Shown here: piece after piece, positions 1 to 11,773 of the stretch
Layout of the letters: each line of letters opens with the position of its first letter
Position numbering within the stretch: position 1 is the first letter of the stretch
DNA from: Platycnemis pennipes
Taxonomy: Eukaryota; Arthropoda; Insecta; Odonata; Platycnemididae
Length of the DNA stretch: 64,000 bases
Assembly (NCBI GenBank): GCA_933228895.1
Contig: OW121846.1
Coordinates: 79,000,064 to 79,064,063 of the forward strand
Direction: 5' to 3'
Translations under genes and position numbers: made by a program
The notes under the pieces: generated by a model
Database searches by the model: none
What the model was told of the DNA's origin: nothing
What the model saw: the letters and a program-made list of their open reading frames with translations, nothing else

Positions 1-22
1 CTTTATTTCTGCGCTCTGGTGT

Positions 23-523
23 TCAAGTGGGAGCATTTTCATTGGCCGTTTGACTAGCTTTTTCAATTAGGCGCTTCCAAGTATGGGGGAGCTTATAACT
101 ATCCTCTCTGTTGAAATTGTTGGGGTTTTTGGCCGTTTCGATCGCCTCGCGTATGAGCCTTGGGAAATAGCGTTTCTCAGTCTTGATCAGCTTGGCTCCG
201 TCGAAATTGATGTTGTGGGCCGGGCCTTCCCAAAAGTGCTCCGCGATGGCTGAGAGGCGCGGTTGTCTGTTCTTTGTCGCTCTCCTGTGTTCTTGAATAC
301 GGGCCTTTAAGGCTCTCGAGGTTTGCCCAATGTAGGCCTTTCCACTATCGCATCTGACCTCGTATATGCCGCTCCGTTCTTCCATCGGCGTATGGTCTTT
401 ACCTCTACATAAAATGTCCTTTGTCTTGGTGACGCAGGTGTATCTGGTCAGGATGTTATGCTTATTAAGAGCCCTGGATATTTTTTCCTGTGGTTCCGCC
501 AACGTATGGTAACATGGCATCAT
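23..523 (-). pseudogene. Penelope-like element GIY-YIG endonuclease domain
   Basis: This is the C-terminal nuclease of the PLE whose polymerase lies just upstream on the same strand. The frame shows GIYEVRCDSGKAYIGQTSRA, the GIY and YIG signature strands, followed by the conserved arginine/histidine helix LKARIQEHRRA and a late IREAIETAK ... NREDSYKLPHTW block typical of PLE nucleases. In canonical PLEs this domain nicks target DNA to prime reverse transcription and is fused to the polymerase in one ORF. Here a one-base shift near 490, in the linker reading LPYVGGT, breaks the fusion. The nuclease frame itself is open and keeps the key residues. The 3' end of the element lies at or beyond the left window edge, so its terminal repeat is not visible. 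Confidence 0.88.
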
Positions 524-1262
524 CCTTTTCCCTCGTAGTAGCAGTCTCGGTTGTTCTCCTCAAGGCCAAGACTCGTTTCTCTTCTTCTCTCTGAGCAACT
601 CGGTGGATAGCGTGTCGGTGGAAGCCATTGTCTTGAAAAACCTTAAAAAGATGCAGTTTCTCGTTTTCAATAGACGAATCGTCGCAGATGGAGAGGGCTC
701 GGTTGAAAAGAGTATGGATAACAGCTGTCTTTTGTCGGGGGTGGTGGTGCGAGGCAGCGTTCAAATATCGATCGGTGTGTGTTTTCTTCCGAAATATTGA
801 ATGACCTAGGGTCCCGTCGTTATTCCTCTTTACCCGCACATCTAGGAAAGGAAGTTGCCCATTTTCTTCCACCTCCATCGTAAATTTAATGGTTTCGCTC
901 TGCTGGTTGAGGTGTTTAAGGAATCCATCGAGTTCGCTTCGTCCGTGTGGCCATATGACAAATGTGTCATCTACGTATCTCAGGAAAAGTTTTGGTTTTT
1001 TCTCATGGGATCGTAGAGCCTTCTCTTCAAATGCCTCCATGAACAGATTGGCGATGACCGGTGATAGGGGGGACCCCATGGCCGCGCCTTTGACTTGTTG
1101 GTGAAATACCCCTTTTCAAATAAAATATGCGTTGTCAAGGCAGATACTAACCATTTTTGGGATATCCTCTGGCAGTCCTTTCGCGACGAGAGATCTGGTA
1201 ATCTCGATGGCTTCATTGAAACTGTTGTCACCCCAGAATGGACACACGCGGAAGAAATCCCG
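465..1262 (-). pseudogene. Penelope-like element reverse transcriptase, frameshifted
   Basis: This is the polymerase half of a PLE. Reading on the minus strand from about 1262, the frame gives a finger/palm segment ending near MVSICLDNAYF. A frameshift near 1110 follows, then QQVKGAAMGSPLSPVIANLF, then the catalytic LRYVDDTFVIW and a conserved LPFLDVRV block. MGSPLSP and YVDD are hallmark reverse transcriptase motifs, and this combination is typical of PLEs rather than LINEs. The N-terminal part of the polymerase is absent because the copy stops at about 1262, where unrelated sequence begins. A second frameshift near 490 separates it from the GIY-YIG nuclease. The element is 5'-truncated and inactive as it stands; the family assignment is secure. 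Confidence 0.88.
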
Positions 1263-1564
1263 AAAGGAATGGATCCTCATAATCGAAAGTCGATTAATCG
1301 AAAATCGATTCTGGATTTAAATTTCCAATCCCTAGTACCAACCCCCCCCCCCCGACCCCCCTTTCGACGTAGCAGGAGTTCTCCGACCAATGTCCCAAAT
1401 CGACTCAAGGCCAATGCGAACTGTGATAGCCCTGCTGTCTGTGTGTGAGGAAGGGAGAAACGTTTCAAACGAAACAAAAGGGAAAATTTCATTCCATCTA
1501 TCACTTGAAGACTTCTGTTTCCACTCATCTGTCTTTGAGTTTTTTTTCTAAGCACTTCTTAAGT

Positions 1565-2757
1565 CTAAGAGAATTCAGAAAAGAGAGACTCATCATCTAT
1601 TGAAGAAACTGGATGTACTGCAATGTTAAGATATTTAGTAACTAAGTTCATTGATTTTGAAACATCTTCCCACTTCGGAGTTGCACCAAGTACTGTCCAT
1701 TCAAGCACAGAAAGAAATTTCAAGTTTCCTGTCCATTCTTCTAAATAATTCAATGGCAGACTGGGAAAAAGTATTAAATGTTTTGAAGAATGTCTCAGAT
1801 CCTGATTCACCTTCATCTTCAAGTGATTCATTCAACCATCATTGACCCCTTTGTCCCAACAAACTTGGCTTCCTGTCTTTCTACCAACTGGTTTCTCAAA
1901 TCAGTCAGGATAACAGCTATCTCCATTAAAAATATATTCTTCTTTTCAATTCTAAGAACAGTGTCATTAAATAGTTTCAATTGAGTCACTAAAAAGTGTA
2001 GCCATAATTTGGCTGTAGAATTAAAAAAAAACTCCTAGTGACAACTGGGCATGCATTTTCAGACAGAAAATAGGAACGTAAGCCAGGATATATGTCAAGT
2101 ATTCTTTTTATTGCTGGTAGTAATGCTAACCAACGTGTACTGCTATATCCAAGCAGTTTATTATATTCCATTTAAGGAAACAAACAAAATTCTTTTAATT
2201 TTTTCACTTGATATAAATATAAAAATGGTTATATATCTTCACTACCATTGCCTCAAAATCATAAGGGAGCTGATCAACTGCTGCTTGAGCAGTGTTGTGA
2301 GCAATGTGTGTTACACAACCTATTCCTATTACATCTGATCCAACATCTTCCTTAAATAAATGTAAAACATTGTTTATACCACCTTGCTTTGACCCGCCCA
2401 TCATGCTATTTGCGTTGTCTGAACCAAAGGCTATACCTTAATGTTTTAAGTGATTCTGATCAATAAATTCTTTCAAATGATTAGAGATCAATTTTGCAGT
2501 TTCTCCTGTAAACTCCTTAAATTCTAAGAGCTTGATTTTAACCCCTTCGTATGGCATAAAATATTTCACCATAAATGGAAGCAATTTTAAATCATAATGG
2601 TTTGAAGTATCTGTGGATAACGATATAAAGTTACATTCATTCAAATCAGCTTTAACTTCCTCTTTCATAAATGGATAAATTATATTTAAAACTATTGCCT
2701 CAGTTTTTGTACGGGCACAGCTGAATTCTTTTTCATACATGGCTTTAATAAGTAGAG
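1565..2757 (-). pseudogene. hAT transposase catalytic and C-terminal region
   Basis: Several minus-strand frames together give the rest of the hAT transposase. In order they are: AMYEKEFSCARTKTEAIVLN; an RNase H-like start with NECNFISLSTDTSNH, where the Asp of STD is the expected first acidic residue; the block GSDNANSMMGGSKQGG just upstream of VIGIGCVTHIAHNTAQAAVD; then STRWLALLPAIKRIL; and a C-terminal SLFSEF near 1570 in the dimerisation region. Stops and frame changes near 2010, 2200 and 2440 show decay. The motif order matches ZBED/SCAND3-type hAT proteins. Confidence 0.7.
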
Positions 2758-3001
2758 ATGTACAGTAGGGCGGATCGGAAAAATCGATTTTTCGCGGAGA
2801 AACTTGGCCCTCTGGAAAAAGTTGTCAAAGTGACTCAAAATGAGTTCAGAAAAATTTGAGACCTCTAGGTCAACCCTAGACCCTCGCGCCTTGGCCATTT
2901 ATGGGGAGGGGGGCTGAAAATGGAAAAAGTCATGTTTTTATAGCGGTTTCCCATGTATTTTGCTGAGTTGCGGTCCTATAGGGCAAAAATTTCGTCCATT
3001 T

Positions 3002-3229
3002 GTACGTATCTGTAGCCGTTAAGCCACAAATTGTCTATTTTGAGTGCGCGGCCGCGCGTAATTATGCACCACCCACGCAGCGTCGCGGCGCAGCGGTGAG
3101 AAGGCCGCTCGCGCGCCTCCTGCCGGCTCGCGCCTCCTGCCCGGTCGCCGCGAACGCAGCAAAACTCATCACGGATGCGTCTTCCGTCGTTGGTCTCATT
3201 AATATTAGATAATTAAACAATTTACAGGG
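3002..3229. other. GC-rich block present only in the left arm of the 2766-6108 element
   Basis: On the right side the two inverted-repeat blocks abut (5829-5880), but on the left they are separated by about 228 bp. Positions 3040-3190 are strongly GC- and CpG-rich with words such as GCGCGGCCGCGCG, in an otherwise AT-rich window. No open gene is supported. It could be an insertion in the left arm or a promoter-like CpG block lost from the right arm. Confidence 0.6.
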
Positions 3230-3271
3230 AATAACAATTACGGAAGAACTGTATGAAAGTAATGTAACACA

Positions 3272-4331
3272 CCGTCATCATTCGGGGAGTAAAGAAACAC
3301 TCCCCGAGTTTAGCCTAATTTTACTATTATTTTTCAGTATGGAGAAAGAATACAAAAGTAATTAAAGTAGTTATTAGAGCTCACCACGTTGAGGTACCTG
3401 CACTATGAACTCCCCCGCCCACACTCCCACATATAAAATAGAGGAACGCATTTCCTTTATCAGATTATATGCTCTCGAAAAAATAAGAAAGTGGTCATTT
3501 TGTATTACCAGTCGGTTTATCTGTGTGCAAGTATTCGTATTTATACTTTATTTTCATTGAACACTAAAGGTCATTATCGATTTTTTTTTATTTTTGAAGT
3601 CAAGCAGATAAATGTAAAACTTACTCACTATATCACAGCATGAACTGAGACTAAGTTTTGAAGGTTGGCATTTTGGTTCTGCTTTCTAGAATTTTCAGTA
3701 TTTCTTATTGTCTCTCGTTGTTGCGGATGCCAATGAAGCTTGGGTTACCTCTTTTACAAATAGGTATTTCAAGAGCACAAGCTTTTGTGTGACAAGGACA
3801 ATTGCGTTCCAAAGTTGAGCATTACTGATGTAATTCTCGAATTTCTTCAGTCGTGAGATGTGATAGAGCACGAGTCGGTGTTCTCGTCTCATTTTATCAG
3901 CAGCTTGTAGTCTTCTGCATCAAATTTAAAATCTGTTAACTCAAAATTTCACGATTTTCGTCGCACGCGTATTTCTTCATGCCTCTAAGATTATTTTCCA
4001 CGCATCTCTTCACACTTCCTTTCCATTGTCAGCAATCATTGGGAGGAGTAAATTTTCTGAGTGCCCGAAAAAACCGTTTCTCTGAATAACAGGATCAATG
4101 ACTCTTTTAAGATCTACTGGTAGATATCTTGATCAATTTAATAATTTCCATAAATGTACAGCACCCTCGTGTATACAATGGTTTTTTCAACTGAAAACCA
4201 GACAGGTGCGTATACTTTTTGAATGACACTAGATTTTATAAATTAGCGCATGAATTTTCTTTGGACACGTATAGCCTCAGTTGCCGGCTGGCCGTAGTGA
4301 GCTAATGAGAATGAGCCACATATTTTGGAGT
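3272..4331. other. Element interior without a supported gene
   Basis: This stretch lies downstream of the transposase (minus strand) inside the 2766-6108 element. Only short open frames occur, for example 3695-3892 minus, and none has a recognisable motif. It may hold decayed 3' coding sequence and untranslated region. Confidence 0.5.
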
Positions 4332-5407
4332 TTATCTGGCCAAATTTTCCGAGCGAAATCCTTTGGACACAGTATTAGAAATTCCCCGAAGATACTGCTG
4401 GTCACTGCTCAGCAATCTCAAGTCTTCTTCGTGGGACAATTTTGTTGGAACTGGCTCGAATCGTATGATATCAAGTGTGTGGCAGTCTTGAAGGGTGGAG
4501 ACAATAGGTCTTGCAAACAAATTTGGACCCTTAGTTTGCCCGTTGAATGTTTCTACCAACCGCCGCAGTGTTAAGTCAATCAAGTGTAATTGGCAAATAG
4601 ACCCTTGTAAGGGACGTCGGAGTTTTGCTTCCAGCAAATGGATGATGCTTCCTTCCTGACCTGTATTCACTTTGGTGCCATCGCATCCAATCACTTTTAA
4701 ATGTGAAAGTTCAATATTTTCTTTCGCAAAAAAAATCAAGAATTGCAGTTGTGATTTTTCTTACAGATCCTCCTGTGGGGGAGACAAAACCGAAAAATTG
4801 TGAGCCTGGCTCTTCAACAAACAAGACATGTTCCTCCCTAACCTTAGATTGATACGTCCTCTTGCCTATTTTCTCCAGTTTAATTGTTTCATCCTTTCTG
4901 CCGTCCAAATACAGACCTTCAATTGCATTTTTTGATTTATCTGTCTTTGCTTTTACTGAATCTAGCATCTTATTTTTCTGTCTTCGTAAGTAATGCCGGT
5001 CCACTACATTTCACCTGTCTTCCGGAGTTTTGAGCTTTGCGTCGGATACAGTTGCACTGACGAAGCATTGCTGCTGCTCTGAGGGACATGTCATCGGTAC
5101 TTACACATACCTCCGCCACAGTTGGTAATTGAAGACGTCTTTGCCCCGAAGGAGGTCCATGTTGATTTTCATTCCTAATCGTATGAAGAAATTTGAGGTC
5201 TAAGTCGGTTGGTTCCTCGTCAGTTGAGTTTTCTCGAGATGTAGCAGAAAATAATTCTTGATGCTCACTTTTTATCTCTTCAAGAATTAAAGATTTTGAG
5301 TCGACGCTCTCCGACGATCCTCTCCGGAGGTTTTTCTTTAATCGTCGAGTTTCTGAGGCATCCGATCCACCGGATACCATCTTTCGTTTTGTCCTTTGAC
5401 CCCTCAA
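4332..5407 (-). pseudogene. Uncharacterised transposase-like protein of the 2766-6108 element, frameshifted
   Basis: Three overlapping minus frames form one protein. The N-terminal part (4970-5407) is basic and Ser/Glu-rich and ends in LQLPTVAEV with a conserved SLRAAAML helix. The middle (4711-5004) contains IEGLYLDGRKDETI and VREEHVLFVEEPGSQF. The C-terminal part (4332-4739) contains LKVIGCDGTKVNTGQEG, RRPLQGSICQLHLIDLTLRR and QTKGPNLFARPI. The pattern LDGRKD ... CDGT-NTG ... LH ... LRRL is one I recognise from unannotated transposon-like proteins of arthropods and cnidarians. The two Asp-containing motifs may be catalytic, which is inference. Frame breaks lie near 5000 and at an A8 run at 4727-4734. 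The right-hand part of the protein ends at 4332 with no clear C-terminus. Confidence 0.65.
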
Positions 5408-5828
5408 AAATGCCGCTTCATTTGGGAGAACTTTATCCTCTTTCTAAATTTACACTTGCTAGTTCTTAGGCTCTGACACGCACAAGAATCACATAGATTC
5501 TGGGAATCATTTAAAAATATATTATTTTTTTGTCGATTTCGCACCTTTCATAGGCTTGCTTGCATTTTTTTTAAGCCGTAGTATGTCGTATGGTACCGTA
5601 TAATCATTTTAATCACACCACGCTCCGGAATGATTGGAATAGAGGTGTGTCTCCAAAGTGCGGACACTTTGGCCATCAGACTACTTGATAAGCCGTAGGC
5701 TCCCTTCCTGCGCTTTCATATCTCAATGCGTCGCGAACATAAAAAAAATATTTTACCACTTCTTTAAAAGTCGGTAACGTCAATTCGTTTATGTCGACGA
5801 GACAGGAAAAAAAGTTATAGTGTGAAGG
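5408..5828. other. Leader side of the 2766-6108 element
   Basis: This AT-rich stretch lies between the transposase N-terminus and the right inverted repeat. It presumably carries the promoter of the minus-strand gene, but I see no unambiguous core promoter motif. Confidence 0.4.
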
Positions 5829-6119
5829 GTTATATTACTTTCATACAATTCTTCCGTAATTGTTATTGGACGAAATGGACGAAATTTTTGCCCTAAAGGG
5901 CCGCAACTCGGCAAAATACATGGGAAACCGCTATAAAGACATGACTTTTTCCATTTTCAGCCCCCCTCCCCATAAATGGCCACGGCGCGAGGGTCTAGGG
6001 TTGACCTAGAGGTCTCAAATTTTTCTGACCTCATTTTGAGTCACTTTGACAACTTTTTCCAGAGGGCCAAGTTTCTCCGCGAAAAATAGATTTTTCCGAT
6101 CCCCCCTAATGTACAGTCC

Positions 6120-6450
6120 ATAGACCTGAATCTGTGGCCATGCATTACTGAGTGATAGGAAAATGTAGGTAGCTTCTTTTGCTGCTAAAATAAAATCAGA
6201 TTCTCTGATTTCCTGCCTTTTAAAAAAAAGGCAGAAGTTTTTGGCTTGAACTTGCTGCATTCAGAGCTCTTTCATGCTTTTTTAATGATATGTGATCAGT
6301 AATATCAGTACGACCACCATGGGCTACTGAAAAGTTTTTTCCACAAACTGTACATCGCACTTCATGTTCATCTTCAGGTTTTACTTTTTTAATAAATTCA
6401 AACTCTTTCTGTAATTTATCATTGAATTTACATTTCCTACGAGGAGCCAT
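6120..6450 (-). pseudogene. hAT transposase N-terminus with BED zinc finger
   Basis: The frame opens with MAPRRKCKFNDKLQKEFEF and then shows a BED-type finger: CTVC, followed by a basic spacer and HISLKKH, giving C-x2-C ... H-x4-H. BED fingers bind transposon ends in hAT transposases. The next block, ILAAKEATY, is in another frame, offset at a run of eight A/T bases near 6222-6229, which looks like a homopolymer slip. The gene is then cut by the nested element at 6108. Host-domesticated relatives of this family exist (ZBED-like proteins), but the frameshift and the insertion point to a dead transposon copy here. Confidence 0.75.
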
Positions 6451-7394
6451 GATAATATAGGGGTATTTTTCTCTTATTTTTAATCTAAATAAAGAAAAAG
6501 ACTATGGTTTTCCTGTGGAAGTTTCACACCATGAAATCAGACCTAAAGGAATAGAACATGTTCTTTACACAATGAAGTACTCAATGTTTCATTGCATACG
6601 AGATTATGTTCAAAAAAACCTCTGTTGATAGTCATAATGCATACTAATATAGTTTAAAGGAAATAATTTCAACTTTATTTTAATTAGTTGTTAAAAATAT
6701 CTTACCTCGTGGAACCAATTAAATTTATATACGTCTTCACATCTCAAATGAGAAAGTTAAACCTCCTAGAATTCTGCAGAATAAACATAGCAAAAATAAA
6801 ATGGCAAATTAAAATGAACAAACCGAGTTCCTTTTCTTTGATTGTGGACCTTGTGATGTCAGATATTGTTTCCTTTTCAAATAGATATCATGCAAAGTAA
6901 AAATGAACGCATGAGTTATATCTTAACCCTTAGACGCTCAAGGTGCCGATATTCTGCTTCCCATATTTGCTTTAAGAAGCTCAAGCTGCCGATATATCAG
7001 CTCTAGTTAAAAAAATTTTTGTACTAAATATTTTGTTATAAAATTATTCTTAATTTTGATGCATCCAATAAATTTTTAAATAGAAACTACAGGATTTATA
7101 CCAGTCAGGGAAGTCATGAAAACGTCAGAGAAATTAGATTATGGTCAGGGAAAAACTCCAGAGTTGCAGCAAAAAGATGAAAATTGTGGTTGAACACAGG
7201 GAGCGTTGCTGCACTTGAGAAAGGTGAGGTGCCCATTTTGTTGCCGTGAGTTTGCCATCCTGGCTGGACGGCACGGGGTAGCACCGACTTGGCGGCTCGC
7301 TTGGGCTCGGGATCCAGCTGCTTGATCAGCTTGTCCATTGTTTTGTTTTTGAATTTTAACTGGAATATGTTACTTTCCTGGAATAAATAAATTT

Positions 7395-10300
7395 TAGAGA
7401 TGGGTTCTCGAATCCACCTAACCCCCCGAATCCACCAAATCTTACTGGATTCGAGGATTCGAAATTTTTGGCTGGATTCGATCGAATCCAATTTGAATTC
7501 CAAAGAGCAATTTTATTTTATCAAACCTTTTTTAAAGCTTTCTTAAGAATATTACTGTAACCTTCAATGCCATAACCACATAATTCATCGTTTTCACTGT
7601 CTCTCTTAAACACGTCAATTTTTACCGCATCAAAGCGTAAGATGCAATTTTCATCATAAAAATGTGATTTAGATGTAGATAAATGCATGAGGAATTTCGC
7701 TCGTGAACTCGTAGGCGGAGATAGCTCTCCATTTGCCGTAAGATGACAGGCACAATGCAGTCGTTAGTGTTAATTAGGGCTGTGCGAGTCTCGACTTTTC
7801 GAGATTCGAGCGAGATAAAAGTACTGCTCGAATCTCGCTCGATTTCGAGATCAATACGCTCGAAAAACGAGTCTCGAGCTTGTCTCGAGCTTGTCTCGAG
7901 ATCTCCGTTGTGGTGGACGTAATTTTACAGGGTCTTGCGTTATAATGCGACGTAGTAAATTTATATTTATTCCCTTCCTTTTACATGATAATTTCATGAT
8001 GTCATGCCATAAAATGTAGAGGTATCTCTTAGTTCTAGGCCTAGACTCGAGAAGTTAGGAGACCCTAGGCCTCGGCGTAGGGCCTAACCGAGTTCCTGCT
8101 CTATTTCGTAATCGGAGGCCTAATACCTACTAGCAAATGACGCATAAAATAGGCACGTATGAACGTAGGCTACTTCCAGAACTAGCATAAACCCAATAAG
8201 TAAAAAAAAAGTTGCAGAAAAATCCGATTATTCTAAATTCTATTCTATTCATTTTTAAAGGAAATCTTCAATTTAATCCCGTACTACTGTGAATTTCAAC
8301 CATAACGAATCAATACATTGCATTTTAATGGAATATATATTATTATTTTATTTTCCCATCTTTCAGCACGAAAAGTTATTGGTTCAAGGGGTTTTCTTGT
8401 TTACGCAATGGTAAATGCGCCGGAACCCCGGAATGCTCACGCAAAGCTGCTTTATGACCTTGAGATAGCAACCCTGTCAGCTGTTCCGAGAGACGAGATG
8501 AAGCTCGCCTTGGGGTCGCCTGTAAGCACGCATGTCTTGACACTTGCGCGCGTTGTTGATAGGAATAAAGTAAATGTTTATCCTTGACCGATGCCAACAA
8601 CCGAGGCAATTGGAAAGATATGTGACATTGTAGAATTATATAAAACATCACAACTGATGGTCTCAGATGGCTAAAACTCGCTTAAATGCTTGGCAACAAA
8701 TTTTTCCGGTATAAACATGTTCACTCCACTACCTTCCCCATGTCTACGTATATAGGTCTGTTTAAGTTGCGTTTTCTGTACTTTCCCAATCTAGAGCTTT
8801 AAGCGGAATTCGATACACGGTTCGGGTTAGCCAAAAATTAAAATAAATTGAATTGAAGAACCAAGGAATATGAAAATGATAGCGAACACACTGTAATTTT
8901 AGACATAGAAATTACAATTTTTAATAAATGACAAAACAATTGATGTTATCGGAGTTGCTACCTGCGCTGTTTTTAAGTACCCTTTCGCGCCGGAGCCTTG
9001 CAATGAAAAATGCTTCCCTTGTCATTAGTACCGTGAGCATATCCTTGTATTTCTCCGTACGGAACTCACTCTCTGCAAGGAATCGCACAGACATACTCCT
9101 CGTTTATCTTGTATCACAAGTCAGGGAAGCCGGACCCTTTCCTCGATCACTTGGCAGAGGTGATAACGACCCTCTTCTCAGTACCATCCCCACTCAGCCA
9201 ACTATTCTTTTACTCATCTACTAATAATATTTGCCGCCTAATATGAAAATACAGGCCCAGCAGTTCATACCGAATGTTCTGTTCTGCATTTATTAATTTT
9301 AAACGGAACTTTACCGTTATTATTAACAATGCAAAATGAACACTCTTGACAATTTTTTTTATTATAGAGTTCCGTTCAAAATGTGGAAATGCACAGAAAA
9401 AAACTTTATAAATGTAACTCTGAGTTCATACTTTCCCAGCATGCTACAAATATCGTGATCCTTATTGTTATCGTTATGTATCCACCGAGTATGTAAATAA
9501 ATGCTTGACCACGGACACACAGTGAAAGCATCTACCATGCTGAGATGAAAGATTGGAGATTACCCCTGTCCGCATGCCACGGAAGGGTCCAGCGAAGAGC
9601 GGGGCGGGGAAACGATAAAGTTGTCATTTTTAGGGTCGATCCCTCAGTCGGGTCTACGTAATTGACACAACTAAACCGGTTTTCCCCAGTAGACCCCCTT
9701 CACCCAAGAAGAGTTCTTCGTCTCTTCACGACGAAATTCATCTGGGCGTGACTCATTCAGCGAGAAAGAGAAGTAACCCGATAAGATCTCTCCGCCTTAT
9801 CAGTGTCTACCCCCGCCCAGCTTCGCTTCGACCCAGGTGGCCACCACTAGTGGGGGAGGAGTTGGGTCACATTTAGGGGCTTCTGCAGCCAACACTTTTT
9901 ATGCTTGCTTGCATCTCGCTTAGCAGCGACATGCAAGCGATATTGACATGCCGTTAGTTCACTTGCGTGGAAAGATCTACGCCATTTATTAATGACATTC
10001 TTATGCTTCAATTGAAAAATCTACGCGTGGGCGCGGTTTATAAGCTCGCTGCGAAAGGGCGGAATACGAAATTTTACCGTTAAAAATGTTGCTTGGATTT
10101 ATTAGTTATCCCATCTAACAGACGAAATTTTATATGAGAATAATGAATTTTCCTCATCGAAACGGATGAACTGACAGCTTTCTAACAAGTGCGAAAAAGT
10201 GCTACAATGTTCCGACATTTCTATGCACTGGTGCGACGCATAGCTATTTCGCGGATAGATTTCAACGGGCTCTCATGATTTTTCATAAACACATTTGATT

Positions 10301-11773
10301 TACACTTGATTGCCACAAGTTTAAATGAAGTGCTGCGTGACGTTGAAGAAGATGAAAGTGATGAGGGCATCATCCCAAAAAAGAAGACATCCTCCAGCCA
10401 TTAAATAACTTGCATCATTTCCCATTACTTCACGAAGTTGATGATGATTTTATAGATAATTTAAGAAAAAGTTAAAAAATAATCCACTCAAAATGGAATG
10501 GTAAAAAGTGCAAAAAAACATCACAAAATATTTTTTTTAAAGTTAATTCTGTAAATGAAATTTTACTTTCAGAGGGGTTTTTCTTCATTATCATTATGCC
10601 TAGGCAGTTTATTAGTTTGCTATGCAATGCTAGTTAACTTTCTTTGAGTGGTGTACTTTTTCATTTAAATATCTTGGATAACTTTTTTAAACTGCCTTAT
10701 TTTCAAATTTTATCTCTGTTCAGTTCATACTCTTCCACTTGCAAGCCTTGATTAACACTTGATTGCCACATATTTAAACGCTAAATCTGTACTTTTGCCT
10801 GAGTAGCCAAAAAGCGAGATGATTATGTTCTGAAATTCTATTGTACATTTTGATTTAAAATATAATTATCTCTCCACCATAATTGAAATAGTTTTATTTT
10901 TTACAGAGTAATATGTATGCAATAATGATCCCTTAGTAGTGAAAATAGTTCCAATGTCATTGTGGTCTCAAACATTGTAAAATCTTAGCGTATTTTTCAG
11001 AATCCGCTCATATCTTGATTTTATAAAACACCCTATTTTTGGGTCCCAAGGTGTTATGTAAAATGAAGACTACTGTAATGCTTAAGCTTAAACTTATGTT
11101 TGTGTAAGTACAAAATTAGTACATGCATAGATAAAAGTCTCTACTGCAATTTCAGTGTGCTTAAATCTCGCTCGATCTCATTCGAGATTCAATATTTTTT
11201 CAAATTCTCGCTCAATCTCACTCGAATTAAAAAAAAACCTGCTCGCACAGCCCTAGTGTTAATACGGGGTTTACCAACATAGGTCTGTATTTTAAAATAA
11301 TATAGATTTTTTTTACTGCTAAAGAAGGTCAAACGTAAATAATGTATACTATCTTAATGAAAAACATATTTTTTTAAAATGTAGTCTTCAACTACTGAGT
11401 GATCATGTGAAATTTCTTTTGTTCTATGTGTAAATTGGAACAAAATGAAAAATGCATAATTTTGTCGGAAACACATTACTGTATCCTGAATGAGTTAATT
11501 TGTTTTGGTTTTTCAGCAATAAATATTAATAATATGGTCAGATTCGATTTAGATTTAATTGTAGTGTTATGTTGTTTATTAAACTGCAGATATAACAAAC
11601 ACTTACTGCACATGCATGCACTTTTGCTTTGCATGATAACTATTTGAAAAGGAAATATGCCTGTCATCACAATGTTCATAAACGGAAAGGTAGATTCGGG
11701 ATTCGATTCAAATCTTAGTTGGATTCGATTTGGGATTCGGATTCGAGGAAAAAGTGGATTCGACCCACCTCTA
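7395..11773. mobile_element. Non-autonomous hAT-like element with 8 bp target duplication ATAAATTT
   Basis: The left end begins TAGAGATGGGTTCTCGAATCC and the right end finishes GGATTCGACCCACCTCTA. The duplication ATAAATTT is at 7387-7394 and 11774-11781. Subterminal DNA is built from GGATTCG / CGAATCC words. The right 140 bp (11630-11773) resemble the right end of the outer unit (12945-13122), so this is the same family inserted into a relative of itself. Without the nested 7775-11255 element it is about 0.9 kb with no coding capacity. Confidence 0.82.
7775..11255. mobile_element. 3.5 kb hAT-like element, TIR TAGGGCTGTGCGAG, 8 bp duplication GTGTTAAT
   Basis: The 14 bp end TAGGGCTGTGCGAG at 7775 is perfectly inverted at 11242-11255, and GTGTTAAT is duplicated at 7767-7774 and 11256-11263. 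Subterminal sequence is full of TCTCGAGC / CTCGCTCGA words on both sides. These features are diagnostic of hAT elements. No transposase domain is readable. A short acidic frame near 10325-10404 ending KKKTSSSH is the only coding-like remnant. Two copies of CACTTGATTGCCACA (about 10300 and 10755) lie inside. The interior also holds a GC-richer stretch at 9550-9960. Confidence 0.85.

Larger units (their letters stand above)
2766..6108 (-). mobile_element. 3.34 kb DNA transposon with 236 bp terminal inverted repeats and 8 bp target duplication
   Basis: The ends are TAGGGCGGATCGGAAAAATC on the left and the inverted TAGGGGGGATCGGAAAAATC on the right. Arms 2766-3001 and 5873-6108 align as inverted repeats of about 236 bp. 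A second inverted block pairs 3230-3271 with 5829-5867. The flanking 8 bp ATGTACAG occurs at 2758-2765 and 6109-6116. It lies inside a hAT exon and so is younger than that copy. The 8 bp duplication fits hAT, P or Novosib, but such long TIRs and the encoded protein do not let me place it. The gene is on the minus strand. Confidence 0.88.
1565..6450 (-). mobile_element. hAT-like DNA transposon gene region, interrupted by a nested element
   Basis: Minus-strand coding blocks at 6120-6450 and 1565-2757 belong to one hAT-type transposase of the BED-finger family. They are separated by a complete insertion at 2766-6108 flanked by the 8 bp duplication ATGTACAG. Removing the insertion and one duplicate joins the frame reading RSMDC to TSLLIKAMYEKEF without loss. 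The left limit is uncertain: an AT-rich stretch at 1275-1320 with alternating CGATT and AATCG words may be a hAT terminus. No matching right terminus was found near 6480-6820. Confidence 0.7.

Noticed and set aside
8318..8651. Overlapping open frames at 8318-8587 (plus) and 8376-8651 (minus)
   Set aside because: Neither shows hAT transposase motifs; likely chance frames in element interior.
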